A stretch of DNA of 23,039 nucleotides from Temnopleurus reevesii (GCA_036244855.1 BQKZ01000902.1:56797-79835), one strand, 5' to 3'. Positions 9,300 through 18,700 are shown, counted from the first letter of the stretch. The notes: generated by a model not told the origin, from the letters alone. Made by a program: numbers and translations.

Positions 9300-10055
9300 T
9301 TGAAACCTAAATGATGCGAGCGTGAAGCGTATGGATCCAACGTTAAGACACTAATACTTTTTGCATGATCACAATGTTTGTTTAATGGATAGGCTGTTCA
9401 AGCAAGACTTAATTCGTAATAATTTCTTCGAGATATTTACAATGACAGGATTCTATACTCCGTCATGAATACTGAGATACTGGTTTTGATTTAAACCACT
9501 AAGTAAATATGTTTTTGTCCATGCTTGTCGTTTGGTACTGCTGTGCATCTTTTACTGGAATATTGGCAGACGACTCAGATGGGGGACAAAGTTGTCGGAT
9601 AACGATGATTTGTGAATGAAGTGTGGGCGTGGTGTATGGGGTAGCCATGGCAAAGTGGACGTGGCATCACGTGAGCGGCAGCGTATCTGGTGCTCAGAAA
9701 TTTTCAACTCTCTTGCTTAGAAATAATCTTTTTCTACAAAATTGCTCTTATGTACCAGTTTGTTTTTAATATGTCCTTGAATATAACCAGCAATATGGGG
9801 AGATCATATCTCCCTTTCTATGTTTCTAATTTAAAACCACTTTACTCATCTCTCCTCTATAAGCTTGCCGACAAATGTTAAAACATGTTAGTAACAAAAA
9901 AAAACTAGTATTCCATTTTTAGAATTTTTACTATATATATTGATCCTCTAATTCTAATGAAGTCGGGCCTATAAATAATCAATGGGAATCATTATGGACT
10001 CCATAAAAGAGCACGACTATACACCTTCTGTTTTTGAGATAGACCCATCGAAGAA
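9300..10055. other. Upstream flank of the candidate exon
   Basis: The part at about 9570-9700 is GC-richer (GTGGGCGTGG, CACGTG) and may belong to a promoter. Beyond it the sequence is AT-rich with only a 63-codon open frame of no known type. Confidence 0.3.
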
Positions 10056-10193
10056 CAGAGCCATTTTGATAATGGCTCTGAAATGAGCAATCCATCCGAT
10101 ATTCATTTTATTCCTCTTGCTTTCATGTAGTATATATTTGTTCTGTATTTTTTATTGAGTATCGGAAATAAAATCAATCAATCAATCAATCAA
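10056..10193. repeat. Possible LINE-like 3' end: hairpin plus (AATC)n tail
   Basis: CAGAGCCATT-TTGAT-AATGGCTCTG (10056-10080) is a perfect 10-bp stem. It is followed ~90 nt later by GTATCGGAAATAAAATCAAT and five or so AATC units (10172-10193). A 3' stem-loop followed by a short repeat tail is typical of several non-LTR retrotransposon families. No reverse transcriptase frame lies upstream. Confidence 0.35.
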
Positions 10194-10433
10194 ACCATTA
10201 CAAAATAAATTGAGTCAATCTATTTCATGTGATTAAAACATGTAATAAATTCATTAAGATGTGAATATTTCATTCGCCATGCGATATTTCAAATCTTTCC
10301 TCGTTCTCTTACTCTGTTTCCCTTCCTTTCTAATCATATTCATATTCCTCTCTCACATCCCTCATTCTCATATTACCAGATTACTAATCATCGCCATTAC
10401 ACGCATCATGCCTATACACGCACACTAGCAATG

Positions 10434-10453
10434 CCCCCCCCCCCACACCCGCT

Positions 10454-10485
<32 letters not shown>

Positions 10486-10515
10486 ATCTATCTATCTAGC
10501 CATCTATCTATCCTC
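10434..10515. repeat. Compound microsatellite C11, (CT)13, (CTAT)n
   Basis: C run 10434-10444, CT run 10452-10478, then TATC units to about 10512. Confidence 0.9.
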
Positions 10516-11000
10516 CCTCCGTCCCTTCTATCTTTATGTTTCTATTCATGATGCCATTGTCACTGTATATCTCCCCCTTCTCATGTTTCACCTTCACATA
10601 CAGGGTGCGTCAACAATAATAATAATAAAATCTGTAAAAAAAACTAATTTCCAACTATTTCAGATATTTTTTCATATTTGTTGAAGTTTATCATGGCCTC
10701 ATCTGTATTTTGGTTGAATAAGCACTGACCGTTCATGTCCAGTAGGTCAAAAACGCCTTGCGACAAAAATGAAACATTCATTGTTTTTAATCTACATTTC
10801 CAATACATTTGGGATGATATTAAGATTTATTAGGAATTTTCTTTCCGAGTCTTTGATATTTTTCGTATTCATAAATAAAATCGATAATGTGCAATTACAT
10901 TGTGAACCACTAAAATTATTGATCAAATTTAATCATTTGTTAGATTTACAAAGTAATGACCTGATAGCATTCCTCCACAAAAATGGTACTAGAACACCTT
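10516..11000. other. AT-rich block, no gene recognised
   Basis: TACAGGGTGCGTCAAC at about 10601 looks like a transposon terminus, but no inverted partner was found. The 86-codon open frame at 10769 has no family features. Confidence 0.3.
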
Positions 11001-11124
11001 GGGCCTTTGACACAAAAGAGATACGATGAATTGAAATTTAAATGTATCTCTATGGTACACGTTTTCCACAAACTTACGACTAATATCTATCGTTAGTTTA
11101 ATTGCATCTTTTATGCTACAGGCC
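11001..11124. mobile_element. MITE-like element, GGGCCTGTA family
   Basis: About 124 bp, clearly related to 15437-15550: both contain GTATCTCTATGGTACAC and CCACAAACTTACGACTAATA-like interiors. Left end GGGCCTTTGACACAAAAGAG, right end (reverse complement) GGCCTGTAGCATAAAAGATG. Flanks ACACCTTG and ACTTG are similar to the CCTTG flanks of the other copy. Confidence 0.7.
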
Positions 11125-11944
11125 ACTTGTCATACCAATCATTTGGGAGACAGACCTTGGTTCTCATATCATAAATGGCTACACAAATCAGTATATGGCA
11201 AATGATGTTTAACCTCATTGCACCCACTTACATCCATCATTGTTAGAAAACAGATAATCCTGAACCCTTTGATATACACTGAAAAAATCAAACAGTAAAT
11301 CAACATTTCTTTAATATTGTAGTATAATATTTCAGAATTCTTAGTCTAAACAAGCTTACATTTATTTATTTTAAATAAATGATTCTGTAGGATATACATA
11401 TCTAATAAATTGATGAATGATAACAAAAACTGAAGTTATCAAAACTTTTATTTACGTTTTATAATATTGCACTTAGTATCTGAATTAAAAATTGTAAAAA
11501 TGTATCACTTCATTTTTACAAACACAAAGTTTATCTATCAACGGCTCAAAACTTTGCCAAAATATGTTTGACCTGCGTTATGGGGCTTTTCTAAATAACA
11601 TTTTCATCTTCATTAAGCTTCAACATAAGTTTTGACATGTTTTCTATGCCTGAATTGGAATAAACTTACAATAAAACATAGGACATATTAGCAGAGAATT
11701 TGGGCAAGGAGTCATACTCCATGGGCAAGAAAGATTTCTAATTTCTTGCCCGGTCGGGCAAATGATTACATTTTTTTTTACAGATGGGTGCAGTATCTTT
11801 GATTATTACTAAGTTATTACTCCAGAATGAGTAAAAGATCTTTGTTGAAATTTCAGATCTGGTACATATTTTGTTATGGATGAAACCTCAAGAGTTAGTA
11901 CATGTATATAATCATCAAAAAGTTGCCAAAGCGCACTATATTAT
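11125..11944. other. AT-rich block with one small hairpin
   Basis: GGGCAAGAAA and TTTCTTGCCC (about 11731-11758) pair around an 8-9-nt loop and are followed by a third GGGCAA. No gene is seen. Confidence 0.4.
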
Positions 11945-12114
11945 ATAGAGTCAAACCTGTCCATAGTATTGACCAACTGTCTACAGTGGCCACTAAAATT
12001 GATTCCCTCCAGAAAAAACCATGTGTTGTAGAACCTGTCTATAAAAGTCACATGTATACAGTGACCACTTTTTCTGTTTCCCTTGGATGGCCACTATAGA
12101 CAGGTTTGACTATA
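11945..12114. mobile_element. MITE-like element with CAAACCTGTCTATAGT ends
   Basis: Left TATAGAGTCAAACCTGTCCA, right (reverse complement) TATAGTCAAACCTGTCTATA. The CCTGTCTATA/GTGACCAC theme is repeated internally. The TA-type ends would fit a Tc1/mariner-like non-autonomous element. The 65-codon open frame across it is accidental. Confidence 0.65.
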
Positions 12115-12599
12115 CATGCATCATTATTATCACTACAAGATATTACACAATAGTAAAAAGAAAATTTTCTTGATATAAAACATTATGATATCATGCATAA
12201 TCGCTAAATTGAAGAGGTAGAAAAGATTGCGAGAGCTTTTTTTCTAATATTTCCTGGATACTACTCTGAATAATCCTAAGTTCATTGAAAACAATTAAAC
12301 TAATTAGCTCAAGAACACTAAAAAGTATCATATACCAATGACACATCTATATCACACAAAAACAAAATTGAACTACACATCAGCTATTGTTACTATTTAT
12401 AGTAAAAACATAAATCATTATTGTATCATGTAATGGTACACAATCAAATATACAATTACTACCATTTAAACAACAAAAGATCAAGTTTACAATCAGTAAA
12501 AAAACACAGAGACACGCATTCAATTACAGTTTACTTTACATATAACGAGAACAAAATAAATAAATCATTTGATCTGGCACTGGTACACAAGTAGAAATC
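12115..12599. other. AT-rich block, no gene recognised
   Basis: Very AT-rich, grading into the degenerate array to its right. Nothing else is seen. Confidence 0.4.
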
Positions 12600-12862
12600 A
12601 TATATTAGGTATCATATAAATATAAGTATGTAAACTAGTGGTTAACAAACAGATATAATGTTTAATTATTAATGATTATAAATACATTGAGAATACAATA
12701 TTAATCATGGGTATATCATTCACTGTTACACAAATGTGTATAACACAATTATGATAGATGTATAATGCATAATACAATTACACAAACTGTGATAAACACA
12801 TAGATATAATATCAAATCATGATTAATTTTAAGTACATTTCAGTATATTATCCTCTGACATA

Positions 12863-13038
12863 GGGGGTGTTGCTCAAAAGTTGCAATTGATCGCAAGTTG
12901 CAGTTGATCGAAACGCGCCAATCAAAATCATTGATTCATGTGCGTCTTGTTAAATGCGTATACCGTCCGCGAATGAAAATACGCGTTATAATTTGCAAAA
13001 TTGCAGTTGATTTGCAGTTGATTTTGAACAACACCCCC
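12863..13038. mobile_element. MITE-like element, GGGGGTGTTGC family
   Basis: 176 bp. Left end GGGGGTGTTGCTCAAAAGTT, right end (reverse complement) GGGGGTGTTGTTCAAAATCA, flanked by ATA on both sides. Subterminal repeats of TTGCAGTTGAT occur near both ends. It lies inside the AT-rich degenerate array at 12.6-13.8 kb. Confidence 0.75.
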
Positions 13039-13431
13039 ATAGAAGCAGATATTATGCATATGAGATTAAGTACAACATAATATTGAAATATGCAAACTAG
13101 TGGTTAAAATAGATATCATATTGAATCATCAATGATTTGAAATTCAATGAGAACATAATATAAATTATGATATCATACACTTCTACACAAATTGGTGGTT
13201 GACACATTGTAGATGATTTAGATCCTCTTCTTCCATACTTGTCTTCAGACTTCTTAGTCAATGTGTAGGCATGGTAACTGAATTCACCTAATCTGTACTT
13301 TTCCTTTGTTGAAATTGTAATATATCTTTCTGAATTCATATGCTCTTTATGTTAACTATTATATAGAATATCAATTCCTTTCAAGTAAGTGTATGTTTGT
13401 ATACATTTATATATGTATTTTCTGTTATACA

Positions 13432-13650
13432 GGGCCCCCCGGTAGAAGAGTACATTGATTACTACCCTGTTAAAATAGAACACAATAAATTAATTCATTC
13501 ATTAATTGACTTGAGCATTTTTATTAGGAATTGGAGTGTGCAGGATCTCAATATTTCCTCTGATACAAGACTGATTATTTCGTTAGGAAGCTCATTCTAA
13601 TCATTTATAATCTGTGGAAAAAATGAGCTCTTGAAAAAGTCAGTTCTCCA
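13432..13650. repeat. Possible old dispersed repeat remnant
   Basis: CAGGGCCCCCCGGTAGAAGA is followed by ATTACTACCCTGTTAAAATA, an AATAAATTAATTCATTCATT tract, then AGGAAGCTCATTCTAATCAT and AAAATGAGCTCTTGAAAAAG. The first half resembles 3' tails of LINE-like elements ending in short A/T-rich repeats. A 67-codon open frame here has no recognisable product. Confidence 0.3.
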
Positions 13651-13830
13651 GAAGGCTTGTTTTAACTGCTGATTAAAGATTTTAAAAGTATGTAAACTAT
13701 GATAAAACTGTAATAAAGACATAGATATAATATTAGAATATATAATTATATGATAAACACATTAGACTATGGTAACTTAACAATTTGATATATTGTACAC
13801 CGACATCCAATGTTCTTTACAAGTCCCTAT

Positions 13831-14184
13831 CATATAGCACTACTTAGATTATTATAAACATTGCACAATAAGATATATAATTAATAAGTAAATATTGTAA
13901 TAGATTCATATTGATTTGAAACTATATCAACAAACAATTTATCAAGATGATCTCTTTCATAATTTTGTCAAAAAATGTTACAAGCCAAAGTCTCTTATGC
14001 CTTGATTCACTTAATCCCCAAAACTATGATTTTAGTATAAAATATTGCACAGTTAAACATTGTCATTACTTAATTATCACTTGAACTTTCACCCTGTTTT
14101 CAAACTGATATCAAATGACCAATATTCAATTCTGGCCACCAACAAGAGGCGATACCAAACAATATATTGATATATCGATTTGCT
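13831..14184. other. AT-rich block, no gene recognised
   Basis: No repeats, splice-flanked frames or structures that I can support. Confidence 0.4.
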
Positions 14185-14505
14185 AATAGTAATAATGATA
14201 ATAATGATGATAATAATAGGCAGTTTTTTTAATAGCTTTTTACCAGTTCCCACCAAAACTTACTAAAACGCTCGCAATATTATTACCCAGTCATAGTTGG
14301 ATTCATAGCAAATCCCCTTTCAGGTGCGCACTGCCAAACCAACCAAAAGACGGTTGTTTCCTACCGGTACCCAAATAGCACCTGGGTTAGAGTGGCTAGT
14401 GTGGATACATACCTTGTCAAAGGAAACTAGTGCCAACAGGAATTAAACCCAGGACACGGGTGAAGGAACTTTCGGTTTGAGCCGCAAATGCACAGTGCTA
14501 CATTT
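14185..14505. repeat. Dispersed repeat of the CTACCGGTACCC type
   Basis: Starts with an (ATA/ATG)n stretch and TTTAATAGCTTTTTACC, continues to CTACCGGTACCCAAATAGCA, ACCTGGGTTAGAGTGGCTAG, CTTGTCAAAGGAAACTAG and GGAATTAAACCCAGGA. I recognise this order from a repeat frequent in marine invertebrate genomes, where the last string is a decayed tRNA-like box. This copy is old and not coding. Confidence 0.55.
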
Positions 14506-14627
14506 ATCATTTTGGATAATTGCCCATCTTCGATCCTTTTCAATACACGCCCCATTGTGTAACTATAGTTTATAACCCAAAAGCAGAGGTGTCATAAAAA
14601 TAAGCATGTGTAGGGCCAAAAAGGGAT

Positions 14628-14672
14628 GGTGACATGATTAAAGACGGACAGAAGCATAAAGGATGCTTTGAA
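14628..14672 (-). pseudogene. PRPP synthase tail copy 7 (decayed)
   Basis: On the gene strand, TTCAAAGCATCC followed by CTTCTGTCCGTCTTTAATCA is a decayed match to the KHPPFKLLSVCD-type segment. It is preceded by the same spacer (GGTCTTGCATGATGGTGAA) seen before copies 1 and 3, which supports its membership in the array. No open frame remains. Confidence 0.5.
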
Positions 14673-14725
14673 CTTAAAACACCGTCAAAATTAACTTCAC
14701 CATCATGCAAGACCTTTGGTCGTGT

Positions 14726-14815
14726 TTACTCCTTGAGATCATAGCTGAGGAGAGTCTCCAAGAAGATCACATCACATGGGGAAAGAAGCTTGAATGGCTG
14801 ATGCTGTAAGAAGCG
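14726..14815 (-). pseudogene. PRPP synthase tail copy 6 (in frame to stop)
   Basis: Reads RFLQHQPFKLLSPCDVIFLE then TLLSYDLKE and TAA, with one extra codon after the CDVI block. On the gene strand CTTCTTACAG stands just before CATCAGCC and could act as a splice acceptor. Differences are again mostly third-position. Confidence 0.8.
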
Positions 14816-14873
14816 AGTCATGAAATTGCATCACAGACAGACAGATGACAAGAAAAGGCATATACTGCACAAT
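14816..14873 (-). pseudogene. PRPP synthase tail copy 5 (frameshifted)
   Basis: Begins IVQYMPF and then, after a frame change, LSVCDAIS followed by TGA. It runs straight into copy 6 through GACTCGCTTCTTACAG. It resembles truncated copy 1 in its position before a fuller copy. Confidence 0.6.
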
Positions 14874-14889
14874 CTGAGATTCCTTCAAT

Positions 14890-14976
14890 TTACTCCTTAA
14901 GGTCATAGCTGAGCAGAGTCTCCAAAATAGCATCACACAGAGATAGGAGATTAAAAGGAGTATGCTGAACAATTAG
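14890..14976 (-). pseudogene. PRPP synthase tail copy 4 (in frame to stop)
   Basis: Reads LIVQHTPFNLLSLCDAILET then LLSYDLKE and TAA. It is the copy closest in protein sequence to the intact tail. About eleven differences are synonymous and only three or four change the residue (CAG to ACT, AAG to AAT, TCG to TTG in the aligned core). Confidence 0.82.
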
Positions 14977-14984
14977 AGAAATCA

Positions 14985-15093
14985 GGGCCAAGCAACATAA
15001 AGAATTCAAATCTGATCTATCGTCTACAGAAAATCATGTCCCAATTTGCAATTGATCGCAAGATTTATTGAATCTCTTTTATGTTACAGACCC
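14985..15093. mobile_element. MITE-like element, GGGCCTGTA family, copy in tail array
   Basis: About 109 bp. Left end GGGCCAAGCAACATAAAGAA, right end (reverse complement) GGGTCTGTAACATAAAAGAG. The interior differs from the other copies and contains TTGCAATTGATCGCAAG, a string shared with the GGGGGTGTTGC family. It sits between tail copies 3 and 4. No clear target duplication. Confidence 0.6.
15064..15069 (-). promoter_or_regulatory. Candidate polyadenylation signal AATAAA
   Basis: TTTATT on the plus strand gives AATAAA on the gene strand, about 495 nt after the PRPP synthase stop codon. It lies inside the TIR element at 14985-15093. I saw no AATAAA nearer to the stop. If used, the 3' UTR would include several of the duplicated tail copies. 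Confidence 0.25.
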
Positions 15094-15103
15094 AAGCCTC
15101 ATT

Positions 15104-15187
15104 TTACTCCTTGAGATTGTAGCTACGGAGAATTTGTGTGATGGCATCACAGAGGGACATACGCTTAAAAGGAGGATGCTTTGCAAT
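15104..15187 (-). pseudogene. PRPP synthase tail copy 3 (in frame to stop)
   Basis: Reads IAKHPPFKRMSLCDAITQIL then RSYNLKE and TAA, 27 codons aligned with the intact C-terminus without indel. Synonymous changes are common (for example TTC to TTT, GCG to GCC, AGT to AGC). The spacer upstream has a (CAT)6 tract on the plus strand. The TIR element at 14985-15093 lies directly after it. Confidence 0.8.
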
Positions 15188-15247
15188 GAAAAAACCTTTA
15201 AAATTAATTTCATCATCATCATCATCATGCAAAATCTTGGGTCACAT

Positions 15248-15325
15248 TTACTCCGTAAGATCATAGCTGAGGAGAGTCTCTGAGATCGCGTCACAGAAAG
15301 AAAGATGCTTGAAAGGAAGATACTG
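15248..15325 (-). pseudogene. PRPP synthase tail copy 2 (in frame to stop)
   Basis: Reads QYLPFKHLSFCDAISETLLS then YDLTE and TAA, in frame throughout. Compared with the intact tail, most changes are in third codon positions (GAA to GAG, CTT to CTC twice, AGT to AGC, GAT to GAC, TCG to TCA). It is directly preceded by CTAG, so it is closed upstream unless spliced. Confidence 0.8.
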
Positions 15326-15333
15326 CTAGTTGT

Positions 15334-15387
15334 GAGACGTAAGATCACATTACAGACAGACAAAAGCTTCAGCAGATGCTTTGTAAT
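15334..15387 (-). pseudogene. PRPP synthase tail copy 1 (truncated)
   Basis: Reads ITKHLLKLLSVCNVILRL, corresponding to residues 277-294 of the intact protein, and then loses similarity and runs into copy 2. It is preceded on the gene strand by TTATTTTCACAG, which would be a fair splice acceptor, then ATGTTTTTC. The spacer before it (CCAAGGTCTTGAATGATG) recurs before copies 3 and 7. Confidence 0.7.
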
Positions 15388-15436
15388 GAAAAACATCTGT
15401 GAAAATAATTCCATAATCATCATCATTCAAGACCTT

Positions 15437-15550
15437 GGGCCTGTATTATAAAGAGATGTGATGAATTTGGCAATAAAACGTATCTCTATGGTACACATTT
15501 TGCCACAAACTAACGATTAATATTTATCATATCTTTTGTGTTACAGGCCC
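15437..15550. mobile_element. MITE-like element, GGGCCTGTA family, copy in tail array
   Basis: About 114 bp with terminal inverted repeats: left GGGCCTGTATTATAAAGAGA, right (reverse complement) GGGCCTGTAACACAAAAGAT. It splits the spacer after the PRPP synthase stop codon. Flanks on the gene strand are CACAAGG and CAAGGTCTTG, a 3-5 bp target duplication (exact length ambiguous through microhomology). The uninterrupted paralogous spacer (GACCAAAGGTCTTGCATG) near 14710 acts as an empty site. Confidence 0.75.
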
Positions 15551-15562
15551 CTTGTGTCATGT

Positions 15563-15790
15563 TCACTCCTTGAGATCATAACTAAGAAGAGTTTCCGAGA
15601 TCGCATCACAGAGAGACAGGAGCTTGAAAGGCTGATGCTGAGCAATGTGCTTGGCATGAGGGATTGAGTCAGTGATCCAGAACTTATCCAGTTTGACATC
15701 TCCTTCTGTAAACCTCTTCCAAGAATGCTGTGGAAACACAGCATGGGTCACAAAAGCGTTGACAGACAGCGCTCCGTGCTTTGAAAGGAC
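15563..15790 (-). CDS. PRPP synthase terminal exon
   Basis: 228 nt, residues 230-304 and TGA, acceptor CTTTTCCACCAG|GTC. It encodes VLSKHGALSVNAFVTHAVFP, then a segment with SWKRF and FWITDSIP, and the C-terminus from KHIAQHQPFKLLSLCDAISE to YDLKE. The FVTHAVFP and FWITDS blocks are family hallmarks. The last ~28 codons (15652-15563) are the source or relative of the tandem copies that follow at 14628-15387. Confidence 0.94.
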   Translation of the reverse strand, partial: VLSKHGALSVNAFVTHAVFPQHSWKRFTEGDVKLDKFWITDSIPHAKHIAQHQPFKLLSLCDAISETLLSYDLKE

Positions 15791-18700
15791 CTGGTGGAAA
15801 AGAAAGAGTAAATTAATGTGTCTTAATGATACTTTAATTTGGGGTACATCTTTGGTGAAAGCCCCGCCAAAGAGCAGTTGTTTTTCATACACAGGGCAAT
15901 TTCACAATTTGTTATTCTTTTATAACATAATTATGAATAATGCTCTTTATAGGAACCTAATCTGGAATCATTTATTATTTTTACCAATTGATATCTAATT
16001 CATATGGTTACAAGTTATACCCTAACAAACCATTCCCATCTAATACGGTATTTATCCTTTGTTTAGCTGGTGATTTCCAATCTACTACTGCTCATTGTCC
16101 ATATTTTCATCTTTCCCCCCGATCTATTGCCTGAAACTGCGAGATCAATAGACCCGTTTTCACCATAAAAACCTGAATGGGGTACAAGATGACTATGGCT
16201 TCCATAGGTAACAAATAGAGTAAAAAAGAAAAAATGAATATTTTTTAATGAAGATCTTATAATAATTGTTTAAACACCCTCCAATAAATCATGTAAAAGT
16301 GCCAAAATTTCAAAATATTTTTCTTCAAATTAACTAGAACTACAGCATGCTTAGATTCTAATGCCATAAGCACATTGATGTGTGCAAAAACTATCAGTTT
16401 GCTTTATGGAAGGTTAATTGATACTCAATGCCTTATTGGCGCTAAAATAAGTTGTGTTCAATAATTCTTACCTTTGCACAATTTATCAACGTTCCTCCTG
16501 TCTGTATGAGGTCATCGATGATGATCACATGACGACCAAATGTTTCTCCTGTAGACCAAAAACAGAGATATGTTTAGGTTAACACTATCATGTATCCATT
16601 GTTAACTTCAATATTTTATGACAGTGTTATGTTCTATTTCTGTTCTATTTTTTTACAAGTTACTATTGATGGGGCCGAGTTAATGCACAGTAATCAAAAG
16701 TTCAACTGTATCTCTGTGTCTCCCTTTCTCATTCTTTTCATCCACAACATTTGAAGTGTTAACAATGCACAAAGCAGCCTTCCGATACAGTGCAAGTCAG
16801 AAGTCTCTGCTTAAATGTACCCGCTATGACTATTCACTGATCGCAATGGGATCACTGAACCTTATTATTTTATTGTTCTTAACTTTAATACCAATATTAG
16901 CTAAGTTAAGAATTCTGACTTGAACTGTATGTCATACTTTAAAAAGTCAAGGTTAAAGAAAGAAGTCAATTATAGTTCTGTAACTTTGTATATACATGTC
17001 CATTCTAGTTCTTGAGATATTGTGATATATTTTCACTAGAACTCAAGAGACGTTTGATTTTGACTACTTTGAATACCTATACCAAATGTGAACTTGTCAG
17101 ATTAAGTCAGAGCTGAGATAGAGACAAATGAAAACGTGGATATCAACTTGTTGAAAGATGGATAGATGAATGGACAGGTGGATGGAAGTGACTTGAAGAC
17201 AATAAATAAAAAGAAAAGATTGAAAAGGAGTATAAAACAAGAAGAAATGAAAATTTAAAAAAAAACATGAAAGAAAAAAAAAGAAGTTACCCTCTTTGAT
17301 GGAGACAATCCTATGATCTCCATCTCGTATCTTGGTGCAGAGAATGCTTGGGAAATCATCAAACATGGAATTGAATCTCTTATAAGCTCCCTCATCCGGA
17401 TACGCGATGCTGAGGATGGCTTGAACATCATCAGGCATGCTGAAGATCTCTTTGATCAGCAACGGGATGGCAGACTCCAATCTGGGATGTAAAGACATGT
17501 TGAAGGTTGGCATTGGTATTAGTTTCATTCAATTTAGAATTATCAATAAAATGATTTTTGTGTTGGGTAGATAACAATTGAAATAATTCTTGCCTCATCC
17601 CAACATGGATAAACACTGATTGATGGTGCGTTATGGAGATGGTGTGAAAAAAATTTCACAGGTATTCTCGGGTAGGGATCGAACCTACGATCTCCTGATG
17701 ACTAGACAGGTGTCTTACCAATAGACAACTGAGAGCCAATGGCTGTGGCAGGCTCGATTCGTATAATAGCAGCAGGTACTGCGTAAATATCAATTATCAA
17801 TAATTTCAGTTTAGAATTAGTCATCTATGGAAAGACTGCACCCTGCTGTCATCCCTGCTCAAAAGTGTTGTCAAAAACCTAAGCTGGAACTAATCTCATG
17901 AAGCTCTTTGTAGAGGTACACTCCCAAGCAACTTTGCGCAAGACTGGTGGCCCTTTCCAAAACTCAGAGATGATCCCTATAGCTGAGTTGGCATCTGCAA
18001 AAGGATCACCAGATGTGCATACAGTCTTCCATACTTCTATGAACAACTTCTATGAAACACAGCTCTGGGATGAGTACAGTATGATATCATACATGTACAT
18101 TTATAGTATAACAAACATAAATTTCTGGCTGAAGTAAAGTAAATGTCATGAAAAGGATTACAATTCAAAACATTCCAGTTTACTACACTAAACGCTAAAC
18201 CAAATATAAAGAGATAATCTATATCTAAAAGTACTCAGCATTGAACACATTCGTATCAAACAACTTTTAGTTTGTAGGTGCCATTTCATCAGATCGTTCA
18301 AATAAGAATGATTATAAACACTACTAGACTAGACTTAGACGTTATGGTAATGAAATCCCAGACATAAAATATTCTATGTATTCCATTGGGTTGGAATGTT
18401 TTGCTCAAAATTGGCATGATTTCTTACATCCCTAGATCAATAGAACTGAACATGACTTAAGGGATCACCTTGGAATAACCTGGTCAGAGAAGTAGAATCT
18501 TTCAGGCAGAGCATGGATGTCAAACATCACAATCTGAGCTGGTCCTCGAGCTGTTGAAGGGATAGAAGACAGAAGCATCGCAAGAACCTGTGCATGATTA
18601 GGCCAAGAAAAAAATTAGTTTGGTTACCCAAGAATGCTATTTTTGAAAAAAAAAGTGTTAGTCTGTCCATAGACCAACATCTTTAGCTTCAAACTTGCGA

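Larger units (their letters stand above)
12600..13830. repeat. AT-rich degenerate tandem array
   Basis: TATGTAAACTAGTGGTTAAC at 12629 and TATGCAAACTAGTGGTTAAA at 13088 each start a ~115-bp block with matching order (AGATATAAT, AATGATT, ATTGAGAA, ACACAAAT). Weaker copies start near 12740 and 13687. The TIR element at 12863-13038 sits within it. No gene is seen. Confidence 0.5.

Noticed and set aside
10601..10616. TACAGGGTGCGTCAAC as a transposon terminus
   Set aside because: No inverted partner or target duplication found in the window.
15079..15426. 115-codon minus-strand frame through tail copies 1-3
   Set aside because: It starts in the right frame in copy 1 but crosses copies 2 and 3 in a different frame from the conserved tail. 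Its length comes from the tandem structure.
15672..15998. 108-codon plus-strand frame
   Set aside because: Antisense shadow of the PRPP synthase terminal exon.
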